Source: Actinomycetes bacterium
GTDB taxonomy: Bacteria > Actinomycetota > Actinomycetes > Propionibacteriales > Propionibacteriaceae
Direction of reading: 5' to 3'
DNA: 5,751 nucleotides
NCBI GenBank assembly: GCA_023387135.1
Contig: JAEWIK010000064.1
Coordinates: 1-5,751 of the forward strand
Both the position numbers and the translations under genes were made by a program. The first letter of the stretch is position 1. Each line of letters begins with the position of its first letter. A model generated the notes under the pieces. The model did not search any database, was not told the origin of the DNA, and saw only the letters and a list, made by a program, of their open reading frames with translations. Shown here piece after piece: positions 1 through 5,751 of the stretch.

Positions 1-177
1 GTCGGAAGCTATCAGCGCGTCGAGAGTGGTGTCGCCGACGCGGGAGGGGGCCTGGGAGTGTGCGCCGAGCCAGTATTCGGCGTTCGGCGTGCCGTCCGGC
101 TCGGTTCCCAGCAAGGCTGGAATGGCGTCGGTGGTTCCCCAGGCGTAGTGCTGGACGGTGCCCTGCAGCAGATGCAT
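1..177 (-). CDS. manA: Mannose-6-phosphate isomerase, type I (N-terminal fragment)
   Basis: Partial gene: the first 59 codons are present and the frame stays open to the left edge. It begins MHLLQGTVQHYAWG and continues with a segment containing EYWLGAHSQAPS. This matches the N-terminus of type I phosphomannose isomerases, whose hallmarks are a Q-x-Y-x-W-G motif near the start and an A-E-x-W-x-G-A-H-P-like motif around residues 33-42. Those enzymes are cytoplasmic zinc enzymes that interconvert mannose-6-phosphate and fructose-6-phosphate, feeding GDP-mannose and glycan synthesis. The Q-x-H, E and H metal ligands lie further downstream, outside the window, so catalytic integrity cannot be judged. 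The ATG at 177-175 is chosen because AGGA (187-184 on the minus strand) sits 6 nt upstream; a TTG codon directly before it is a weaker alternative. The gene is divergent from the DUF3263 gene. The family is clear; the exact ManA subgroup is inferred. Confidence 0.88.
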   Translation of the reverse strand, partial: MHLLQGTVQHYAWGTTDAIPALLGTEPDGTPNAEYWLGAHSQAPSRVGDTTLDALIASD

Positions 178-261
178 CAAGCGTCCTATCGGTGTGCGTA
201 GGCCTCGGCATGGCGCCACGAAGCCTCACGGGAGTCTACGGGCGTCGGGGGGCCGCAGGGG

Positions 262-279
262 AATGACATCAGTGTCATT
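262..279. promoter_or_regulatory. Perfect 7-bp inverted repeat, candidate operator
   Basis: AATGACA (262-268) and TGTCATT (273-279) are exact reverse complements separated by TCAG. The left arm contains the proposed -35 hexamer of the DUF3263 promoter and the rest lies in the -35/-10 spacer, so a dimeric repressor bound here would block RNA polymerase. It also lies 85 nt upstream of the divergent manA start. I cannot name the regulator; the arms do not match CIRCE, SOS box or other sites I can place with confidence. The repeat is seen directly; an operator function is inferred. Confidence 0.55.
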
Positions 280-298
280 TCCGCCTACGATGGAGCCA
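263..298 (+). promoter_or_regulatory. Leaderless-type promoter of the DUF3263 gene
   Basis: ATGACA (263-268) matches five of six bases of the -35 consensus, followed by a 17-nt spacer and TACGAT (286-291), a good TAnnnT -10 box. Six bases later comes A298, the first base of the ATG, so the expected transcription start coincides with the start codon. The only purine run before the gene, GGAG at 292-295, is 2 nt from the ATG, too close to be a normal Shine-Dalgarno. Leaderless messages are common in actinobacteria, which fits this geometry. Confidence 0.65.
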
Positions 299-579
299 TG
301 TCCGAACTCGCCGTGACACCCGCCAGGCTTTCCCAAGCCGACGCTGAGCTGCTCGACTTCGAGAAGCGCTGGTGGTCACTGCCGGGTTCGAAGGAGACGG
401 AGATCCGCGAGCGCTTCGGCATCTCGACGACGCGGTACTACCAGCTGCTGAACGCCCTGATCGACACCGAAGCAGCGCTCGCCTACGACCCGCTGCTGGT
501 GAAGCGCCTGCGTCGCCTTCGCGTGGCCCGCCAGCGCGAGCGCACCGCCAGGCGCCTCGGCATCAACCTCAAGGTCTAG
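298..579 (+). CDS. DUF3263 family small HTH-like protein
   Basis: A 93-residue protein with the conserved DUF3263 pattern: an LLDFEKRWW segment (18-26), then a helix-turn-helix-like stretch around 32-56 with KETEIRERFGIS followed by TTRYYQLLNALID, then YDPLLVKRLRRLR (63-75) and a strongly basic tail to residue 87. The family is actinobacterial, short and uncharacterised. The helix-turn-helix-like core and the Arg-rich tail suggest nucleic-acid binding, but that is inference. There is no signal peptide or membrane segment. The ATG is supported by the leaderless promoter placed exactly on it. As I recall, relatives such as mycobacterial Rv0430 are followed by a LytR C-terminal-domain gene in the same direction; no such gene follows here. 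Its stop codon overlaps that of the convergent HExxH gene. Confidence 0.88.
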   Translation: MSELAVTPARLSQADAELLDFEKRWWSLPGSKETEIRERFGISTTRYYQLLNALIDTEAALAYDPLLVKRLRRLRVARQRERTARRLGINLKV

Positions 580-1109
580 GTGTTCGACGAGGGCTTCCTG
601 TTCGCCCTCAGGAACCTCCCGATGGTCCGCAGTCCGGCATTGGTCGCCGGACGCTCCACGTAACCGCCGCGGGTGAGGCCAGCCTGGCGCTCGAAGAAGT
701 TCCGCGACGCGGGGTCTCCCGTCCGCAACCACGACCACGCGCAGAGCACCCAGTAGACGGGCAGGTAGGGCAGCCCGATCAGCGCCGTCCACTGCCAGGC
801 GTGGGTGTCCTCGTGGTCGAAGGTGCCGGGGTGCCAGGTCTCGAGTTGCTCGACGGTGTGCCTGGTGATGACGACAGAACCGACTGTGAAGGCGCCCGCG
901 GGAGGGAAGCCGAAGCGATAGCCCTCGGCGAGCAGCAGCCGCCGGGACCCCGGCCTGAGCCGGGCGCGACCGGCGGCGGCTATCAGGGCCCCGAGCACCG
1001 ACGAGAGGTTCACGACGTTCCAAGCGGCGCGCAGCACGTACTGCCAGTCGGCTCGCGGTTCCGGCAGTGAGGGTGAGGGCACGCTCGGCATGCCGACATT
1101 GTCTGTCAC
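576..1109 (-). CDS. Uncharacterised protein with HExxH motif
   Basis: About 177 residues from the chosen GTG at 1109-1107. That start has GGGGA (1120-1116 on the minus strand) 6 nt upstream. Alternatives are ATG at 1091, with no visible ribosome site, and ATG at 1178, which would start inside a CIRCE operator and add an unconserved-looking basic leader. From the GTG, residues 25-47 are moderately hydrophobic; [14 protein letters not shown] follows at about 72-85, then HEDTHAWQW at 99-107 (HEDTH encoded by 815-801), a hydrophobic stretch at about 108-128, and NFFER at 137-141 with Glu140 as a possible third ligand. The HExxH motif next to a hydrophobic segment resembles zinc metalloproteins, but I cannot assign a peptidase family. 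I recall similar small actinobacterial proteins labelled Fe-S oxidoreductase; only one cysteine is present, so that label is unsupported. The gene is divergent from groEL and convergent with the DUF3263 gene. Confidence 0.72.
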   Translation of the reverse strand: MTDNVGMPSVPSPSLPEPRADWQYVLRAAWNVVNLSSVLGALIAAAGRARLRPGSRRLLLAEGYRFGFPPAGAFTVGSVVITRHTVEQLETWHPGTFDHEDTHAWQWTALIGLPYLPVYWVLCAWSWLRTGDPASRNFFERQAGLTRGGYVERPATNAGLRTIGRFLRANRKPSSNT

Positions 1110-1164
1110 TCGTAGTCCCCGTCGAAGTGCACCCACGCGAGGAAGCCGATTCTTCTCTTCACTG

Positions 1165-1191
1165 TTTGCACTCCCCATGCCCGAGTGCTAA
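1165..1191. promoter_or_regulatory. CIRCE operator 1 (HrcA site)
   Basis: TTTGCACTC (1165-1173), 9 nt, then GAGTGCTAA (1183-1191). The CIRCE consensus is TTAGCACTC-N9-GAGTGCTAA, so the right arm is perfect and the left arm has one mismatch, with the exact 9-nt spacing. It covers the -35 hexamer and the edge of the -10 hexamer of the proposed groEL promoter, as expected for HrcA repression. Confidence 0.88.
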
Positions 1192-1194
1192 ACA
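1166..1194 (+). promoter_or_regulatory. Sigma-70-like promoter of groEL
   Basis: TTGCAC (1166-1171), a 17-nt spacer and TAAACA (1189-1194) make a plausible vegetative promoter. The predicted transcription start is near 1201, at the left edge of CIRCE operator 2. The -35 box lies inside CIRCE operator 1, so both operators are well placed to block initiation. The match to consensus is moderate; its position relative to the two operators is the stronger argument. Confidence 0.6.
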
Positions 1195-1199
1195 TGGTG

Positions 1200-1226
1200 C
1201 TAGCACTCTCAACAGGAGAGTGCCAC
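1200..1226. promoter_or_regulatory. CIRCE operator 2 (HrcA site)
   Basis: CTAGCACTC (1200-1208), 9 nt, then GAGTGCCAC (1218-1226). Compared with the CIRCE consensus, the left arm has one mismatch and the right arm two, with correct spacing. Its centre is 35 bp downstream of that of operator 1. It would lie at the very start of the transcript, so it could act both as DNA operator and as an RNA stem. Paired CIRCE sites before groE genes are known in actinobacteria. Confidence 0.85.
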
Positions 1227-1289
1227 CAGTCTGACTCGATGAGATCGTCACCGATCGTCCGTCGCGGGCATCGACGCAGGCCACATTGA

Positions 1290-2966
<1,677 letters not shown>

Positions 2967-2981
2967 TCCAGCCCTGACGCA

Positions 2982-3017
2982 CGACGAGGGCGGTCCCGGC
3001 AGGGGCCGCCCTCGTCG
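2982..3017 (+). terminator. groEL terminator hairpin without U-tract
   Basis: CGACGAGGGCGG (2982-2993) pairs perfectly with CCGCCCTCGTCG (3006-3017). Inside, a T-G wobble and CCC/GGG extend the stem to 16 bp around the tetraloop GGCA. It starts 15 nt after the groEL stop. No T-run follows, as is usual for strong GC-rich terminators in actinobacteria. Confidence 0.82.
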
Positions 3018-3030
3018 CGTCCCAGGACTC

Positions 3031-3045
3031 CGGTCCGACGGACCG
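3031..3045. repeat. Small inverted repeat between groEL and cutC
   Basis: CGGTCC (3031-3036) and GGACCG (3040-3045) are exact reverse complements with a 3-nt loop. It lies 13 nt after the groEL terminator and could be a secondary terminator or back-up stem. The rest of the 172-nt gap to cutC holds only GC-rich sequence, including the 12-mer GACCGCGGGCCC at both 3041-3052 and 3075-3086. Confidence 0.4.
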
Positions 3046-3138
3046 CGGGCCCGGGCCGACGAGCGCGCGTGCATGACCGCGGGCCCCGCTCGGGCGTGTT
3101 GACCGGCCGCCGCCGACCTCGCCCCCCATCATTGACCC

Positions 3139-3855
3139 ATGAGCGGCCTGCTCGAGGTGATCGCCCTGGATGGCGTCGATGCCGAACGCGCGGAAGCGGG
3201 CGGCGCCGACAGGCTCGAAGTGTGCGGCTCCCTCGACGACGGCGGGATGTCGCCGCCGCCCGCGCTCGTCGCCCAGATCAGGGCGAGGACGTCGGTCCAG
3301 GTGCGCGTCATGGTGAGGTTGCGCGAGGGCTTCGGCACCGACGGCGGGGAGGCTGTCAGGCTGCGCGGGCTCATCGCCTCCTATGCCGACGCGGGTGCCG
3401 ACGGCATGGTGCTCGGCTTCCTCAACGGTCTCGGGCAGGTCGACCTCCAGGTGTGCGGCGAGTTGGTGGCCGACGCCGACTGGCCGTGGACCTTCCACCG
3501 CGCCATCGACTCGGTGCTCGAACTCGACAGGGCGTGGCAGGCGCTGGCCCAGCTGCCGCGGATCGACCAGGTGCTGACGGCGGGGTCGGCACGCGGCGTG
3601 GAGCAGGGTCTCGACGAGCTGGTGGCCCGGGCGCGCAAGAACCCGTGGGCGGCGAAGGTCATCATGGCGGGCGGCGGGCTGCGTCCCGATCACGTGCCGT
3701 GGCTGGCCCGCGCCGGCATCAGGGCGTTCCACATCGGTTCGCCCGCCCGCCCCGGCGGTTCCTACAAGGCGGGGGTGGACGAGGGGCTGGTGCGCACCTG
3801 GCGCAGCCTCATCGACGCCGAGGTGCGCAGGGCTCCCGCGACTCCCGCCCGCTGA
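3139..3855 (+). CDS. cutC: CutC family protein
   Basis: A 238-residue protein of the CutC family, a TIM-barrel fold of usual length 230-250. Family motifs in order: GGADRLEVCGSLDDGGMSP (21-39), TFHRAID (118-124), VLTAGSARG (145-153), VIMAGGGLRPDHV (174-186) and AFHIGS (196-201). The segment that in E. coli CutC reads about IRPRGGDF is VRLREGFGTDGGE here (59-71), so that loop differs. There is no signal peptide, so it is cytoplasmic. CutC was named for copper homeostasis, but in E. coli the copper phenotype has been attributed to the small RNA MicL made from that locus, so copper handling here is only a family label. The ATG sets the normal family N-terminus; no Shine-Dalgarno is visible before it, so it may be leaderless. 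It is separated from groEL by a terminator and convergent with the CDF gene. Confidence 0.92.
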   Translation: MSGLLEVIALDGVDAERAEAGGADRLEVCGSLDDGGMSPPPALVAQIRARTSVQVRVMVRLREGFGTDGGEAVRLRGLIASYADAGADGMVLGFLNGLGQVDLQVCGELVADADWPWTFHRAIDSVLELDRAWQALAQLPRIDQVLTAGSARGVEQGLDELVARARKNPWAAKVIMAGGGLRPDHVPWLARAGIRAFHIGSPARPGGSYKAGVDEGLVRTWRSLIDAEVRRAPATPAR

Positions 3856-3873
3856 GGCGGGTGCCGGGCCTCA
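3844..3873. terminator. Overlapping inverted repeats at the cutC/CDF convergent ends
   Basis: CCCGCC (3844-3849) and GGCGGG (3856-3861) form a 6-bp stem around the cutC stop. A second pair, TGAGGC (3853-3858) and GCCTCA (3868-3873), contains both stop codons: TGA of cutC on the plus strand, TGA of the CDF gene on the minus strand. Only 15 nt separate the two genes. The short alternative stems could serve as a weak bidirectional terminator, but there is no T-tract and no long stem. Confidence 0.35.
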
Positions 3874-4761
3874 GTCGTCCCCGGGCTCGATGTGGACGAA
3901 CGTCGTGGCTCCTGGCAGCGCCTTGTCGACGGCGGCCTCCACGTCGTCGGCCAGGTCGTGGCTCCGCTTGACTGTCCAGTCGCTCGGGACGGTCACGGTG
4001 GCGTAGACGAAGCGCTGGCGACCCGATTCGCGGGTCTTGATCTCGGCGATCTCGACCTTGGCAGTGCCCGCGAGCTGGTGCAGCACCTCGTTGACGGTGG
4101 CCACCTCCGCCGGGGGCAGGGTGCCGTCGAGCAGCCCCACCACCGAACGCCTGACGAGGCCGTACCCCGTGTAGAGGATGTTGGCCCCGACCAGGATCGC
4201 GATGATCGGGTCGAACCACATCCAGCCTGTGAGCATCACCAGGGCTATCGCTATCAGCACCCCGACCGACGTCCACACGTCGGTGAGCAGGTGCCGTCCG
4301 TCGGCCTCCAGCGTGATCGAGCGGTGTTTGCGTCCCGTCCTCACCAACAGGAAGCCGACGGCGAAGTTGATGAGCGTCGCCAGCGCCGAGAGGGCCAGGC
4401 CGACCCCCAGCTGCTCCAGCGGCACGGGCCTGAAGAAGCGCGACACGGCGCCCACGATGATGACGCCCGCCGCGACGAAGATCATGGAGCCCTCGACGGC
4501 GGCCGAGAAGTATTCAGCCTTGCCGTGGCCGAAGTCGTGGTTGTGGTCGGCGGGCTTGGCCGACAGCCGCATCGCCCACAGGGCCACGGCGGCGGCGACG
4601 ACGTTCACCGTCGACTCCAGCGCGTCCGACCAGAGGCCGATGGACTGGGTGACGACAGCGGCGGCGATCTTGATGCCGAAGATCACTATCGAGACCGACA
4701 GCGAAAGCCAGATGAAGCGTTCGAGGTATTTGGTTTCCGCAGGTGCGCCCGACGTGCTCAC
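3871..4761 (-). CDS. Cation diffusion facilitator (CDF) family transporter
   Basis: A 296-residue membrane transporter of the CDF family, which exports divalent metals from the cytoplasm by proton antiport. About six membrane segments are visible (roughly 16-37, 42-64, 88-108, 116-140, 156-178, 181-200), then a cytoplasmic domain from about 205. Hallmarks are SIGLWSDALESTVN (40-53), PADHNHDFGHGKAE (70-83) after segment 2, and DGRHLLTDVWTS (154-165). Compared from memory with E. coli FieF/YiiP, the site-B residues Asp72, His75 and His79 and the segment-5 pair His157/Asp161 are kept, but the segment-2 ligand pair reads Glu49/Asn53, and two histidines of the C-terminal dimer site appear as Ala239 and Thr255. 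The transported metal is therefore uncertain. The GTG start shares GTGA with the Nudix stop, indicating translational coupling as the last gene of the minus-strand operon. Confidence 0.92.
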   Translation of the reverse strand: MSTSGAPAETKYLERFIWLSLSVSIVIFGIKIAAAVVTQSIGLWSDALESTVNVVAAAVALWAMRLSAKPADHNHDFGHGKAEYFSAAVEGSMIFVAAGVIIVGAVSRFFRPVPLEQLGVGLALSALATLINFAVGFLLVRTGRKHRSITLEADGRHLLTDVWTSVGVLIAIALVMLTGWMWFDPIIAILVGANILYTGYGLVRRSVVGLLDGTLPPAEVATVNEVLHQLAGTAKVEIAEIKTRESGRQRFVYATVTVPSDWTVKRSHDLADDVEAAVDKALPGATTFVHIEPGDD

Positions 4762-5321
4762 TCGCGGCAGTTTACCGGCAGCGTCGACTCCTCGATCTCA
4801 CCGAGATCGACGGGCCAGCGCTCGCGGTGACGGGCGAGGTCGATGAGGTCCGCCACGTCTGCCGGCCAGACCGGGTCGGCCTGCCGGTCGAGGTCGCCGA
4901 GCGGCAGCCAGGCGTGGCCGTCCAGCGTGAGCTTCTCGCTCTCGGTGTGCCCCGCGGTGTCGAGCTCGAAAGGCTCGGTGAACAGGACGAAGAACCACTC
5001 GCGCTGCGCGAGAATCTGGTCAGAGTAGCCGTGGACGACGGCGCGGACGGCGACCGGGCCCACCAATTCGGCCTCGGTGACCTGCCTGCCGGTCTCCTCG
5101 GCCAGTTCCCTGAGAGCGGCCTGCACGGGACTCTCTCCGGGGTCGATCCCGCCGCCGGGCGTCGACCACCAGCGGCTGCCGGCGATGCCCGGGTCGGTGT
5201 CGGCCAGCATCAGCACCGACGTCCCGTCGGTGACGACCACCCTCGCGGCGGTGCGCTCGCGACGCGGTCGCAGCGCGGGCTCGACGGGAGTGAAGCGCCG
5301 GTTGCGGAAAGGTTCGCTCAT
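4758..5321 (-). CDS. Nudix hydrolase
   Basis: A 187-residue cytoplasmic protein with a Nudix box at 57-79: G57, E63, then R71-E72-L73, E75-E76 and G78, following G-x5-E-x7-R-E-U-x-E-E-x-G-U except that the final hydrophobic position is Arg79. The preceding RWWSTPGGGID is typical of the fold, and the box Glu residues bind the magnesium that hydrolyses a nucleoside-diphosphate-linked substrate. The substrate cannot be predicted from the box. The N-terminal 20 residues are Arg/Pro-rich, and the tail after about 150 contains a WPADVADLIDLARH helix. The ATG shares ATGA with the upstream stop codon (5321-5318), and its own stop shares GTGA with the CDF start, so it is the middle gene of a tightly coupled operon. 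I see no Shine-Dalgarno consensus directly before the ATG, consistent with coupled re-initiation. Confidence 0.93.
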   Translation of the reverse strand: MSEPFRNRRFTPVEPALRPRRERTAARVVVTDGTSVLMLADTDPGIAGSRWWSTPGGGIDPGESPVQAALRELAEETGRQVTEAELVGPVAVRAVVHGYSDQILAQREWFFVLFTEPFELDTAGHTESEKLTLDGHAWLPLGDLDRQADPVWPADVADLIDLARHRERWPVDLGEIEESTLPVNCRE

Positions 5322-5751
5322 GGCGCGGGGATCCGCGCCGAGCCCATGACGCCGCCGTCGGCGTCCAGGAAGTGGAGGGTGGTCTCGCCGGGCGGCAGCA
5401 TGAAGCCGACCGAGCCCTTGGCTGTCTCACCGGCGTGCAGCAGCGCGCCAGGAGGCAGGTCGGGCATCGACGGCCCGTACGCGACCGCGTACTGCTTCTT
5501 GTCCGCGCCCTCGGCGACAGTCATGACGGGGCCGACGGCCACCTCGCCGCTCACCCCCGTGAACTCCAGGGCGACGACGAGGTAGGTGGTCCCGGGGTCG
5601 GGCTTGAGCTCGCCGGCAGGCGTCCACTGGGCGGTGGTGATCTTCACGCGCGCCGTCCCGGAGTCGGCCCGCAGGTCGACGGTGCGCCCGACGTCGCCGG
5701 CGTCGACCTGGACGGGCGCGGTCGGGACGGGACGTGCGCCGGGCGGCGTCA
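5318..5751 (-). CDS. Ig-like (DUF4352-like) protein, 5'-truncated by the window
   Basis: The frame is open from the right edge, giving at least 143 residues; the N-terminus lies outside. A GTG at 5647 exists, but the coding frame clearly continues upstream of it with TPPGARPVPTAPVQVDAGDV followed by GRTVDLRADSGTARVKI, so starting there would cut the domain. The visible part is a Pro/Ala-rich linker followed by one beta-sandwich-like domain with YLVVALEFTGVSG in the middle and LPPGALLHAGETAKGSVGF then LPPGET near the end. This pattern, a late P-G-E-T-x-x-G-x-V-x-F motif, resembles DUF4352-type Ig-like domains, which are often exported or lipid-anchored behind a flexible linker. Any signal peptide or membrane anchor would be outside the window. 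No enzymatic motif is visible. The stop overlaps the Nudix start as ATGA. The domain assignment is by look only. Confidence 0.7.
   Translation of the reverse strand, partial: TPPGARPVPTAPVQVDAGDVGRTVDLRADSGTARVKITTAQWTPAGELKPDPGTTYLVVALEFTGVSGEVAVGPVMTVAEGADKKQYAVAYGPSMPDLPPGALLHAGETAKGSVGFMLPPGETTLHFLDADGGVMGSARIPAP

Noticed and set aside
233..238. TAGACT on the minus strand as the manA -10 box
   Set aside because: It fits TAnnnT, but no acceptable -35 hexamer lies 16-18 nt upstream, so I do not call the manA promoter.
60..266. Open frame of 68 codons on the plus strand at the left edge
   Set aside because: It is antisense to the recognisable manA N-terminus, is Arg/Ser/Pro-rich and has no ribosome site.
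372..1070. Open frame of 232 codons on the plus strand across the DUF3263 and HExxH genes
   Set aside because: It overlaps the well-supported DUF3263 gene in another frame and the HExxH gene antisense, and reads as Arg/Pro/Gly-rich shadow sequence.
1110..1178. Extension of the HExxH gene to an ATG at 1178
   Set aside because: That start lies inside CIRCE operator 1, has no good ribosome site, and adds a basic leader; the GTG at 1109 has GGGGA at good spacing.
4769..4774. TAAACT on the minus strand as a leaderless promoter for the CDF gene
   Set aside because: The -10 spacing is suggestive, but no -35 is present and the GTGA overlap with the Nudix gene explains expression by coupling.
3892..4830. 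Plus-strand frame of 312 codons opposite the CDF gene
   Set aside because: It is a His/Asp/Arg/Gly-rich reverse shadow of a clear transporter with no conserved motif.
5318..5647. Reading the Ig-like gene as a complete 109-residue protein from the GTG at 5647
   Set aside because: The frame stays open to 5751 with plausible domain and linker sequence, and that GTG would fall inside the domain; it is treated as truncated by the window.

Overview
The window is high-GC DNA (roughly two thirds G+C by eye) with strong G/C third-position codon bias, GTG as well as ATG starts, a CIRCE-controlled stand-alone groEL ending in GGMDF, and a DUF3263 gene. Together these point to an Actinomycetota chromosome. 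The GroEL and the neighbouring set would suit a member of the Propionibacteriales, but that finer placement is only an impression. I see no mobile elements, CRISPR arrays, tRNA or rRNA genes.

Layout: (1) 1-177, minus strand: the first 59 codons of a type I mannose-6-phosphate isomerase (manA), running off the left edge. (2) 178-297: divergent intergenic region with a perfect 7-bp inverted repeat over a promoter that places the transcript start on the next gene's ATG. (3) 298-579, plus: a small DUF3263 helix-turn-helix-like protein. (4) 576-1109, minus: an uncharacterised protein with an HExxH motif; its stop codon interlocks with that of the DUF3263 gene. (5) 1110-1346: divergent regulatory region with two CIRCE operators flanking a sigma-70-like promoter, then a leader of about 146 nt. 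(6) 1347-2966, plus: groEL without groES, followed by a 16-bp hairpin terminator. (7) 3139-3855, plus: cutC-family TIM-barrel gene. (8) 5751-3871, minus: three genes with 4-nt overlaps, reading right to left as an Ig-like/DUF4352-like protein (5' end outside the window), a Nudix hydrolase and a cation diffusion facilitator (CDF) transporter.

Functional picture: groEL is a housekeeping and heat-shock chaperonin, very probably repressed by HrcA through the two CIRCE sites. The minus-strand triplet looks like one translationally coupled operon, although its three products share no obvious pathway. cutC and the CDF transporter are convergent neighbours with nominal metal-related annotations, but nothing in the DNA shows that they are co-regulated.

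Nothing here is clearly a new multi-gene system. The items most worth a second look are the palindrome on the leaderless DUF3263 promoter, the HExxH protein divergent from the CIRCE region, and the non-canonical metal-ligand positions in the CDF transporter.
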